A stretch of 7,541 nucleotides of DNA from Patescibacteria group bacterium (GTDB lineage Bacteria; Patescibacteriota; Minisyncoccia; Phycocordibacterales; UBA2100). The first letter of the stretch is position 1. The number at the start of each line of letters is the position of its first letter. Shown here piece after piece: positions 1 to 4,810 of this stretch. Where the stretch lies: NCBI GenBank assembly GCA_015489565.1, contig WFZM01000026.1:1-7541 (forward strand), read 5' to 3'. The notes beneath the pieces were generated by a model. The model searched no databases. It worked only from the letters and a program-made list of their open reading frames with translations, and was not told the DNA's origin. A program made the translations under genes and the position numbers.

Positions 1-43
1 TAAAGTACGGTATAGTGGATAAAATTATATAGGCCAGCCAGAT

Positions 44-92
44 AAAAAATATTGAAAGCCCGCGCTCCGGCTATGCCGGAGCGCGGGCTTTC
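44..92 (-). terminator. Intrinsic terminator of rny
   Basis: A perfect inverted repeat pairs 54-71 with 75-92: an 18-bp, GC-rich stem with a 3-nt loop (or 17 bp with a 5-nt loop). Read on the minus strand it begins 8 nt after the rny stop codon and is followed by AATATTTTTT, a U-rich tail. The stem is longer than a typical bacterial terminator. On the plus strand no T-run follows, so it appears to work only for rny. Confidence 0.9.
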
Positions 93-100
93 AGATTAAA

Positions 101-1609
101 TTAACGCGCGTATTCTGTGGCATGAGTTTCTCGTACCACGTGTATTTTAATTTCGCCCGGGTATTTAAGCTCTTCCTCTACCCTCTTTGCTATATCACGT
201 GCAAGTTTGTAAGATTCCAGGTCACTTATTTCACTTGGTTTTACAAATATTCTAATTTCGCGCCCACCTGAAATCGCAAAACTCTTTTCGACCTCTGGAT
301 ATGAATTTGCTATAGCCTCCAAATCCTGCAGACGCTTTATGTATTGCTCCACGGTGTCTCGCCTTGCCCCGGGCCTTCCGCCTGAGATAGCATCGGCCAC
401 CTGGACTATGTAGCTCTCGGGGGTGGAGAATGGATACTCTTCGTGATGTGCCTCCATGGCTTTTATTACCGCATCATCTACTCCAAACTTTTGAAGAACC
501 TTGCGACCTATCTCAACGTGCGTACCTGAGACCTCGTGGTCAAGCGCCTTGCCAATGTCATGCAAAAGCGCTCCTGCTCTAGCCACTTGCGGGTCCGCCC
601 CTATCTCCTCGGCTATAATGCCCGCTATGTGAGCCATTTCCACAGAATGCCAAAGAACATTTTGACCGTAACTGGTCCTGAAATGAAGCCTTCCGAGTAT
701 TGTCATAAGTTTAGGGTCAAGGTTGTAAACTCCGGCCTCATGCGCGGCCTCCTCTCCTTTCTTTTTAATTATTTTGTTTATTTCGTTTTCGGCGTTTTTT
801 ATTGCTTCTTCTATTTTTGCTGGTTGTATTCTTCCGTCCAAAATCAAATTCTCCAATGCCACCCTGGCTATTTGTCTCCTTACCGGATCAAAAGAAGAAA
901 TTGTTATGGTGCCCGGCGTATCGTCTATGATAATATCCACACCGGAAGCGCGCTCAAAGGCACGAATGTTTCGCCCCTCTCTTCCTATTATCTTACCCTT
1001 TACCTCATCGTTTGGAAGCTCTACGGTGGTGGATAAAACTTCAGCCGGCACAGAGTTCCCCACTCGGTGAATAGCCGTTACTATAAGCTCGCGAGCCTTC
1101 TTCTCTAAGATTTCTTCATTATCTTGGGATAATTTTTGGATACGCACATTTAAGTCCTCCTCAAAAGCTTTTTCCACATCTTCCAATAGTTTTTGCTTAG
1201 CCTCTTCTTTGCTGATTCCGGCCAATTCTTCAAGCTTTTTCATTTCCTCCTCCAGCAAAGAGTCGGCTTTTTCCATTTTCTCTTGAAGCTCTTTGCTTTG
1301 ACGTTCCAGCTCCTCTTCTTTTTTGTCCAAGTCAAGGCGCAATTTGTCCGCCATCTCTTCACGCCTCAGTAAGCGCTCTTCTTTATCTTTAAGCTCTTTG
1401 GTTAAATCTTCTTTTAATTGTTCCGCTTTTTCTTTGGCCTTTTCTATAAGCTCCTCGGCCTCTTCTTTCGCATCAAGAAGCATCTGCTTTATTTCTATCT
1501 CAACAGAACCCCTTTTCCCAAGGGTTATAAGCCAACGGAGTACATAGCCAGATATAAAGGCCAATACTGCTATTACAGCAAATAGTATTAATGTTAGTGT
1601 ACTAATCAT
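101..1609 (-). CDS. rny: Ribonuclease Y (membrane-anchored endoribonuclease)
   Basis: RNase Y is a membrane-bound endonuclease that starts mRNA decay and processing in many bacteria lacking RNase E. The 502-aa product has the full family layout: an N-terminal membrane helix (about residues 4-28), a long charged coiled coil rich in E and K (about 38-175), a KH domain with the GxxG loop GREG at 209-212, and an HD domain with H321, the HD pair at 350-351 and a later Asp at 406. The C-terminus keeps the family-like stretch YPGEIKIHVVRET. Length is close to the usual ~520 aa. I prefer the ATG at 1609 (MISTLTLI) over an in-frame TTG at 1615, two codons upstream. Neither has a Shine-Dalgarno at normal distance; a GGGAG lies 24 nt before the ATG. 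It is divergent from HU, with its own promoter and terminator, so it is probably monocistronic. Family assignment is secure. Confidence 0.97.
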   Translation of the reverse strand: MISTLTLILFAVIAVLAFISGYVLRWLITLGKRGSVEIEIKQMLLDAKEEAEELIEKAKEKAEQLKEDLTKELKDKEERLLRREEMADKLRLDLDKKEEELERQSKELQEKMEKADSLLEEEMKKLEELAGISKEEAKQKLLEDVEKAFEEDLNVRIQKLSQDNEEILEKKARELIVTAIHRVGNSVPAEVLSTTVELPNDEVKGKIIGREGRNIRAFERASGVDIIIDDTPGTITISSFDPVRRQIARVALENLILDGRIQPAKIEEAIKNAENEINKIIKKKGEEAAHEAGVYNLDPKLMTILGRLHFRTSYGQNVLWHSVEMAHIAGIIAEEIGADPQVARAGALLHDIGKALDHEVSGTHVEIGRKVLQKFGVDDAVIKAMEAHHEEYPFSTPESYIVQVADAISGGRPGARRDTVEQYIKRLQDLEAIANSYPEVEKSFAISGGREIRIFVKPSEISDLESYKLARDIAKRVEEELKYPGEIKIHVVRETHATEYAR

Positions 1610-1685
1610 ACGCAAGTATTTAAACTTGCTCTACTCCCGATTTAAAATTTGATATAAAAAGTTTCTTGTTTTTTATGAAAATCAT

Positions 1686-1713
1686 ATTAGACAATCAAGA
1701 GTGAGCCAGTCAA
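1686..1713 (-). promoter_or_regulatory. Candidate sigma70-type promoter of rny
   Basis: On the minus strand: TTGACT (plus 1708-1713), a 16-bp spacer, then TCTAAT (plus 1686-1691). Each hexamer matches the consensus at 5 of 6 positions. The predicted start near 1679 gives a leader of about 70 nt before the rny ATG, unlike the putative leaderless genes further right. An overlapping alternative -10, TAATAT, would give an 18-bp spacer. Confidence 0.55.
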
Positions 1714-1801
1714 GCTAATAATATAAAAACTGCAATTCGGCATCCTTCAGCTTTTCAGAGTTTTTTTATAATATCATGTTTTAGTGCATAATCAAAGATT
1801 T

Positions 1802-1830
1802 TTGACACAAGTGTTTATCCACAGTGTAAT
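1802..1830 (+). promoter_or_regulatory. Candidate HU promoter P1 (TTGACA-N17-TGTAAT)
   Basis: A perfect -35, TTGACA (1802-1807), a 17-bp spacer, and TGTAAT (1825-1830, 5 of 6). This is the best consensus promoter in the window. The predicted transcription start near 1837 gives a leader of about 82 nt before the HU ATG at 1919. The spacer contains a perfect DnaA box. Confidence 0.65.
1815..1823 (+). promoter_or_regulatory. Perfect DnaA box inside HU promoter P1
   Basis: TTATCCACA is identical to the high-affinity E. coli DnaA box. It lies wholly between the -35 and -10 of P1, so bound DnaA would be expected to compete with RNA polymerase. I see no cluster of boxes or other origin hallmarks here. 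The sequence match is direct; DnaA binding and regulation are inferred. Confidence 0.55.
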
Positions 1831-1841
1831 TTTTTCGTCTA

Positions 1842-1869
1842 TTGCATAAAAAAGCCCAGAATATATAAT
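1842..1869 (+). promoter_or_regulatory. Candidate HU promoter P2 (TTGCAT-N16-TATAAT)
   Basis: A perfect TATAAT (1864-1869) preceded by a weak -35, TTGCAT (1842-1847), with a 16-bp spacer. The start would lie near 1876, giving a leader of about 43 nt. The ATG at 1868 overlaps this -10, which argues against a longer HU reading frame beginning there. Confidence 0.45.
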
Positions 1870-1918
1870 GTTTTTAAGGTCGCATGTAAAAATTATCAAT
1901 ATTAATAAAATTATATTT

Positions 1919-2191
1919 ATGAATAAGGCAGACTTAGTTAATAAAATTCACGATGTGCTTGGTGGAACAAAAGCTGATGCCGAGCGCGCTTATGAGGCGT
2001 TTGTAGATGCAATAGTGGCAGCTCTTAAAAAAGGAGACGAGGTTTCAGTGCCGGGATTTGGTAAATTCTTGGTATCTAAAAGAGCAGCTCGTCAAGGACG
2101 CAACCCTGCTACCGGTGAGACTATAACCATCCCGGCTGCAAAGGTTCCAAAGTTCAAAGCGGCAAAAGCTTTAAAGGATGCTGTAAACTAG
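1919..2191 (+). CDS. hup: HU/IHF-family DNA-binding protein (HU type)
   Basis: HU is a small dimeric nucleoid protein that binds and bends DNA without strict sequence preference and assists replication, recombination and transcription. The product is 90 aa, exactly the usual HU length, beginning MNKADLVNKI. It shows the family landmarks: helical N-terminal half, GFGKF at 46-50, and the arm RNPATGETITIP near 61-72, including Pro63, which intercalates between base pairs in HU. An in-frame ATG at 1868 would add 17 residues unlike any HU and overlaps a -10 element, so the start at 1919 is preferred. No Shine-Dalgarno is visible before it. Two upstream promoters and a strong terminator suggest a single-gene unit. 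HU versus IHF is decided by the homodimer-like sequence and the absence of a visible partner gene. Confidence 0.97.
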   Translation: MNKADLVNKIHDVLGGTKADAERAYEAFVDAIVAALKKGDEVSVPGFGKFLVSKRAARQGRNPATGETITIPAAKVPKFKAAKALKDAVN

Positions 2192-2207
2192 CGTCATTTA
2201 CATAAAA

Positions 2208-2257
2208 TCGCAAGTGCTACACTGTAAACAGTGTAGCACTTGCGAGTTTTTATTTTT
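2208..2257 (+). terminator. Intrinsic terminator of HU gene
   Basis: A perfect 17-bp stem (2208-2224 with 2229-2245) with a 4-nt loop is followed by GTTTTTATTTTT. It begins 16 nt after the HU stop. An A-run at 2204-2207 could give a weak T-tract on the opposite strand. The truB ATG comes only 28 bp after the stem. Confidence 0.92.
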
Positions 2258-2267
2258 GCTTTAAACT
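2240..2267 (+). promoter_or_regulatory. Weak candidate truB promoter overlapping the HU terminator
   Basis: TTGCGA (2240-2245, inside the terminator's right arm), a 16-bp spacer, then TAAACT (2262-2267), each 4 of 6 to consensus. The -10 ends 6 nt before the truB ATG, the same spacing as at rlmH, the OB-domain gene and pilM. A transcript would begin at or next to the start codon. A shifted reading, TGC followed by TTTAAA, is an extended -10 alternative. The hexamers are weak, so this rests mainly on the spacing and on the need for a start after the terminator. Confidence 0.35.
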
Positions 2268-2273
2268 GTAGCC

Positions 2274-2918
2274 ATGCTTTTAATCCACAAGGAATCCGGG
2301 ATGAGCTCTTTTGCAGTAATAGAGAAGCTGCGCAAAAAACTTACCGTCAAAAAAATAGGTCATGCGGGAACGCTGGACCCATTAGCAGAAGGGCTTTTGA
2401 TAGTCCTTGTCGGCAAAGAAGAGACAAAAAAAGCTCAGGACTTTATCGGTCTTGAGAAAGAATATGAAGCCGTTGCCAGGCTGGGCGTTTCAACGGACAG
2501 TGGCGATCTGGAGGGTAAAATTATACGGAAAAAGAAGCCAAAGAACATATCTGACTCTGAAATAAAAAGCGCTATAGAGTCGCTCAAGGGTTGCCACTGC
2601 TGGCAAGTGCCGGCCTACAGCGCCATAAAAGTAAAAGGAAAGGCTCTTTATAAATACGCTCGTTCCGGACAAAATGTGGAATTACCGAAGAAAAAAATGT
2701 GCATTTACGAAATAAGAATAAAAGAAATTATCCACAAAGAAGAATATATAGATATCAGATATGTTGCCAGTGTAAGCTCCGGGACTTATGTGCGCACAAT
2801 TTCAGAACAACTGGGCGAAAGGCTTAAATATCCCGCTACTACCGCATATATCAAACGCACTCGCATTGGAGATTTTAAATTGGAAGATGCCAAAAAACTC
2901 TCCGAACTGCAAATCTAA
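2274..2918 (+). CDS. truB: tRNA pseudouridine(55) synthase TruB, short form without PUA domain
   Basis: TruB converts U55 in the T-loop of elongator tRNAs to pseudouridine and can act as a tRNA-folding chaperone. The 214-aa product shows the catalytic motif GHAGTLDPLAEGLL (29-42) with the nucleophile Asp35, the conserved KEY containing Tyr64, QVPAYSAIKVKGKALY (111-126), SSGTYVRTI (168-176) and the closing RIGDF (197-201). E. coli TruB is 314 aa; here the protein ends right after the catalytic core, so the C-terminal PUA-like RNA-binding domain is absent. The ATG at 2274 gives the normal N-terminal start (MLLIHKESGMSS). No Shine-Dalgarno precedes it, and the preceding terminator leaves a leader of at most a few nt unless transcription reads through. 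Its stop codon sits in a 10-bp hairpin. tRNA-Arg follows on the same strand. Confidence 0.95.
   Translation: MLLIHKESGMSSFAVIEKLRKKLTVKKIGHAGTLDPLAEGLLIVLVGKEETKKAQDFIGLEKEYEAVARLGVSTDSGDLEGKIIRKKKPKNISDSEIKSAIESLKGCHCWQVPAYSAIKVKGKALYKYARSGQNVELPKKKMCIYEIRIKEIIHKEEYIDIRYVASVSSGTYVRTISEQLGERLKYPATTAYIKRTRIGDFKLEDAKKLSELQI
2728..2736 (+). promoter_or_regulatory. Second perfect DnaA box, inside truB
   Basis: TTATCCACA occurs again within the truB coding sequence, where it encodes part of IIHKEE. It could be an incidental match or a DnaA-titrating site. Nothing around it resembles a promoter. Confidence 0.25.
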
Positions 2919-2936
2919 GAAGCCGAGCTTCTTAGA
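2914..2936 (+). other. Hairpin spanning the truB stop codon
   Basis: TCTAAGAAGC (2914-2923) pairs perfectly with GCTTCTTAGA (2927-2936) around a 3-nt loop. The truB TAA (2916-2918) is within the left arm. No T-run follows, so it is not a classic intrinsic terminator. It could mark the mRNA 3' end, a processing site ahead of tRNA-Arg, or a weak terminator. Confidence 0.6.
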
Positions 2937-2942
2937 AGGTAC

Positions 2943-2970
2943 TTGACTTAAAAAGACAAGGCTGTAATAT
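2943..2970 (+). promoter_or_regulatory. Candidate promoter of tRNA-Arg
   Basis: TTGACT (2943-2948, 5 of 6), a 16-bp spacer, then TAATAT (2965-2970, 4 of 6). The predicted start is near 2977, about 11 nt before the mature tRNA 5' end. The tRNA-Ser gene has the same layout (TTG-type -35, N16, TAATAT), which supports both. Confidence 0.55.
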
Positions 2971-2987
2971 ATGTGCTTGTAAGCTAC

Positions 2988-3059
2988 GCCTCTGTAGTTT
3001 AACGGATAAAACGGGGGCCTTCTAAGCCCTTGATGGTGGTTCGATTCCACCCGGAGGCG
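2988..3059 (+). tRNA. tRNA-Arg (anticodon UCU)
   Basis: The cloverleaf folds fully. The acceptor GCCTCTG (2988-2994) pairs with CGGAGGC (3052-3058) including one G-U. The D stem is GTTT/AAAC (2997-3000, 3009-3012). The anticodon stem is GGGGC/GCCCT (3014-3018, 3026-3030) around loop CTTCTAA with anticodon TCT at 3021-3023. The variable region is 4 nt, and the T stem is GGTGG/CCACC around TTCGATT. Discriminator is G3059, and CCA is not encoded (CAA follows), so a CCA-adding enzyme is needed. It decodes AGA, with AGG by wobble. Its last 13 bases and the next 4 are duplicated 180 bp downstream. Confidence 0.97.
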
Positions 3060-3063
3060 CAAA
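3047..3063 (+). repeat. Direct repeat copy 1: tRNA-Arg 3' end (att-like)
   Basis: CCACCCGGAGGCGCAAA covers the 3' half of the T stem, the acceptor 3' strand, the discriminator and 4 flanking bases. It matches 3227-3243 exactly over 17 bp. tRNA 3' ends are the commonest integration targets of tyrosine-recombinase elements, which duplicate this segment. Confidence 0.7.
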
Positions 3064-3226
3064 TGGACATAGATTTGCTTTGTTCAATTTATAACTCCGG
3101 GTTGCTTAAAGACCGATTTTTACCCCTGACTTAAATCCACTGCAAGTACAAACAGCCCAAAAGCTCAGCTGCTAAGCAAACTATGCCACAGTAAGAAAGT
3201 CGATATTTAAGATTTAAGTTATGGGG

Positions 3227-3243
3227 CCACCCGGAGGCGCAAA
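3227..3243 (+). repeat. Direct repeat copy 2: displaced tRNA-Arg 3' end (att-like)
   Basis: An exact 17-bp copy of 3047-3063. To its left, ATGGGG resembles the tRNA's ATGGTGG if the T and the T-loop TTCGATT were lost, so the copied segment may once have been longer. It cannot form a T arm now and is not a functional tRNA end. Confidence 0.7.
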
Positions 3244-3286
3244 ACAAAGGAGATTCAAACAAGGTTTTAAGCGACTATTGTTTTGC

Positions 3287-3326
3287 TGACGCAGGTGGAA
3301 TAGAAGCGAGCGGTGACGCAAGTAGA
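3287..3326 (+). repeat. Imperfect 13-bp direct repeat pair
   Basis: TGACGCAGGTGGA (3287-3299) and TGACGCAAGTAGA (3314-3326) match at 11 of 13 positions with a 27-bp period. The pair lies just beyond the pil operon's last stop codon. Function unknown; possibly chance or a slipped duplication. Confidence 0.35.
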
Positions 3327-3333
3327 TAAATCA

Positions 3334-3732
3334 TCACATTTGCTCGCCGACCTGGGCGTTGCTATCAGATGACATGCCTGTGTCCTCTTTAGTATTTTCA
3401 GAGCCCTCCTCCCGGTCTAAAGGTTCTGCATCTAACTGCTCAAGCTCTTTCTTAGCTGATGACTCCCTGGACTTTTTACTTTTCAAATCATCAAGCAAAG
3501 CTTGGGCTTCTTTGAAAATTTTATCGTCTTTTTTAGATGACTCGCTGGCCGAGTTTTTACCCTTAGCTTCTAAAGCCTCGTTGATAAATAAACTTAGTTG
3601 TCTCCAGGATAGTGCGGCAGCCAAAAGAACTACAATAGTAAATATTAATAAGGAAAAAATCCAAAATATCTTGCTCAAAATTATGGATTCTTTACTTGGT
3701 ATGTCTATTCTTTTAATTATTTTTATTTTCAT
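3334..3732 (-). CDS. Single-TM protein of unknown family, last gene of the pil operon
   Basis: I do not recognise this 132-aa protein. It has a basic N-terminus (MKIKIIKRID), one strongly hydrophobic segment at about residues 20-42, then about 85 residues that are highly charged and low in complexity (many S, K, E, D), probably disordered or partly coiled. There is no lipobox cysteine and no visible PilP-type beta domain. The start lies 6 bp after the pilO stop, so it is very likely cotranscribed and part of the same apparatus. Its place after pilM-N-O is where pilP sits in diderm pilMNOPQ operons. A partner or regulator of the inner-membrane pilus complex is a reasonable guess from context only. 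It ends in TGA. No terminator hairpin with a T-run is evident after it. Confidence 0.8.
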   Translation of the reverse strand: MKIKIIKRIDIPSKESIILSKIFWIFSLLIFTIVVLLAAALSWRQLSLFINEALEAKGKNSASESSKKDDKIFKEAQALLDDLKSKKSRESSAKKELEQLDAEPLDREEGSENTKEDTGMSSDSNAQVGEQM

Positions 3733-3738
3733 AAGCGT

Positions 3739-4242
3739 TTAGTAGCTGAACACTTTAAATTTAATATCCGCCTGCCAAAGATTGTCTTTGTCTAAATCTA
3801 TGCTTACACTTTGCACATATGATACCAGGGCTAGATTTTCCAGGAAATATAGGATCTCTGATATCTTTTTCATTTTGTCTGTGCTATTTATTGCAATTAT
3901 TATATAGGCCGGTCCGTTTTTAGACTTAGCTTTACTCTGTACTGAGACTATTTTGGTATTAGCTGATATTTGCTGCAATCTTTTTTCAAGAGAGTCCACA
4001 AAAGCTATACTGTCTTGTTTATTTACCGCAAAATTTTTTAATTCCTTTTGGATTTTGTCCAAGGACGGAGAGAGTCTGTTTTTTCTCTTTAACTTGAGCT
4101 GCAGCTCGCTTAGCTCTTTTTGTGTATCTTGGTACAAAGCGGGCTCCTTTCTGTTTAGCTGATATATAAATGCCGAAATTGCAAACAATAGCAAACTTAG
4201 AGATAAAAGTACTAGAAGTATTATAAAATCTTTGTTTTTCAT
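3739..4242 (-). CDS. pilO: PilO-like type IV pilus inner-membrane protein
   Basis: PilO pairs with PilN to form the periplasmic-side alignment ring of type IV pili and related systems. This 167-aa protein has the expected layout: a short cytoplasmic N-terminus (MKNKD), one TM helix at about 6-27, a coiled coil at about 35-72, and a C-terminal alpha/beta region (about 75-167) compatible with the ferredoxin-like PilO fold, including YIIIAIN (112-118) and a closing ADIKFKVF strand. It starts 5 bp after the preceding pilN-like gene. Sequence identity to characterised PilO is not obvious by eye. The assignment rests on architecture and order (after pilM and pilN), so a PilN paralogue or generic PilO-superfamily protein is possible. 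There is no Shine-Dalgarno: TTTTT separates the stop and the ATG. Confidence 0.75.
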   Translation of the reverse strand: MKNKDFIILLVLLSLSLLLFAISAFIYQLNRKEPALYQDTQKELSELQLKLKRKNRLSPSLDKIQKELKNFAVNKQDSIAFVDSLEKRLQQISANTKIVSVQSKAKSKNGPAYIIIAINSTDKMKKISEILYFLENLALVSYVQSVSIDLDKDNLWQADIKFKVFSY

Positions 4243-4247
4243 AAAAA

Positions 4248-4799
4248 CTACTTAAAATACAAATTTAACTTAAATGTTATTTTCGAATCCTTATCCGGGC
4301 GCAAGCTTGAAAGAAGAGAGTCTATATCCAGACCGGAGAGGCTGTCATCCGCTTCTATTGATCTTACAAAGTTAGTTACAGACTCTTTGTCATTAGCAAG
4401 AGCATTTATGCTTATCTTAATATAAGCTTCTTTCTCGTCTGTGCTCATTATTAAATTCTTATAAATTATTTTATTATCAGCAAATAGCCTATTTATTTTA
4501 TTTAAAAGTTCAAAGTAGGATAGCTGGCGCACTCTACTCATCTCCTCAATAAGTGGTATAAATAAATTCTCTTTCCCTTCGGTGTTTATGCTTTTTTTAA
4601 GCTCAAGCAAATGCTCCAAGTGCGTTAGCTGCTTGTTTTGCCAGGTTCTTTGAGAATGGACAAATACATAAACAGTAAACAGTGCTATGTTAGATAGCAA
4701 AACTGCGAGCAAAAGCCATACAAAAAAAGCCGATAAGTTTCGCAAATAGAAAATCTTACTTAAAAGTCTTTTTTGTTTTTCCGGTATGATATTGCTCAT
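4248..4799 (-). CDS. pilN: PilN-like type IV pilus inner-membrane protein
   Basis: PilN is a bitopic protein whose cytoplasmic N-terminal tail docks into PilM and whose outer domain pairs with PilO. The 183-aa product begins MSNIIPEKQK. The NIIP resembles the INLLP-type PilM-binding tail of PilN. A TM helix follows at about 23-47, then a coiled segment (about 52-92) and a C-terminal alpha/beta domain (about 95-183) ending in the strand ITFKLNLYF. Position directly after pilM (11-bp gap) and before pilO supports the call. The domain order fits the fimbrial-assembly PilN family and the length is near normal (about 180-200 aa). No Shine-Dalgarno is visible, and translation is probably coupled to pilM. 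Confidence 0.82.
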   Translation of the reverse strand: MSNIIPEKQKRLLSKIFYLRNLSAFFVWLLLAVLLSNIALFTVYVFVHSQRTWQNKQLTHLEHLLELKKSINTEGKENLFIPLIEEMSRVRQLSYFELLNKINRLFADNKIIYKNLIMSTDEKEAYIKISINALANDKESVTNFVRSIEADDSLSGLDIDSLLSSLRPDKDSKITFKLNLYFK

Positions 4800-4810
4800 A
4801 AATTCTTATT

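Larger units (their letters stand above)
1610..1918. other. Divergent rny/HU intergenic regulatory region
   Basis: This 309-bp A+T-rich gap separates the divergent rny and HU genes. It holds a minus-strand candidate promoter for rny (1686-1713), two tandem plus-strand candidate promoters for HU (1802-1830 and 1842-1869) and a perfect DnaA box (1815-1823). A further isolated TATAAT lies at 1767-1772 on the plus strand without a good -35. I see no convincing ORF, tRNA-like fold or terminator hairpin in it. Confidence 0.7.
3060..3333. other. Gap between tRNA-Arg and the convergent pil operon
   Basis: These 274 bp carry no recognisable gene. They contain the region bounded by the 17-bp tRNA-tail repeats, a short inverted repeat GCAAAT/ATTTGC (3059-3064, 3073-3078) right after the tRNA, a 9-bp inverted repeat GCAAAACAA/TTGTTTTGC (3239-3247, 3278-3286), and an imperfect 13-bp direct repeat (3287-3299, 3314-3326). 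A 23-codon ORF from 3063 exists but has no support. Neither convergent unit has a clear U-tailed terminator here. A decayed integrated element or tRNA duplication would explain the layout. Confidence 0.5.

Noticed and set aside
536..1547. Plus-strand reading frames opposite rny (up to 166 aa)
   Set aside because: They lie antisense to a well-supported RNase Y gene, have biased compositions mirroring its coiled coil, and match no family.
1607..1615. TTG start for rny two codons upstream of the ATG
   Set aside because: A rare start codon with no better ribosome signal, and the ATG at 1609 gives the usual short N-terminus before the membrane helix.
1868..1918. N-terminal extension of HU from the ATG at 1868
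   Set aside because: It overlaps the P2 TATAAT and adds 17 residues unlike HU; the 90-aa form from 1919 has the exact family length.
1621..1918. Chromosomal origin of replication
   Set aside because: Only one perfect DnaA box in an A+T-rich promoter gap; no box cluster, no dnaA/dnaN neighbours. HU alone is not evidence of an origin.
3063..3134. 23-codon ORF just after tRNA-Arg
   Set aside because: Too short, no composition or motif support, and inside the repeat-bounded non-coding gap.
3060..3243. A tmRNA or second tRNA in the gap after tRNA-Arg
   Set aside because: The second CCACCCGGAGGC copy has no T arm and no matching 5' acceptor strand, and no tag-like ORF with flanking tRNA-like domain could be drawn.
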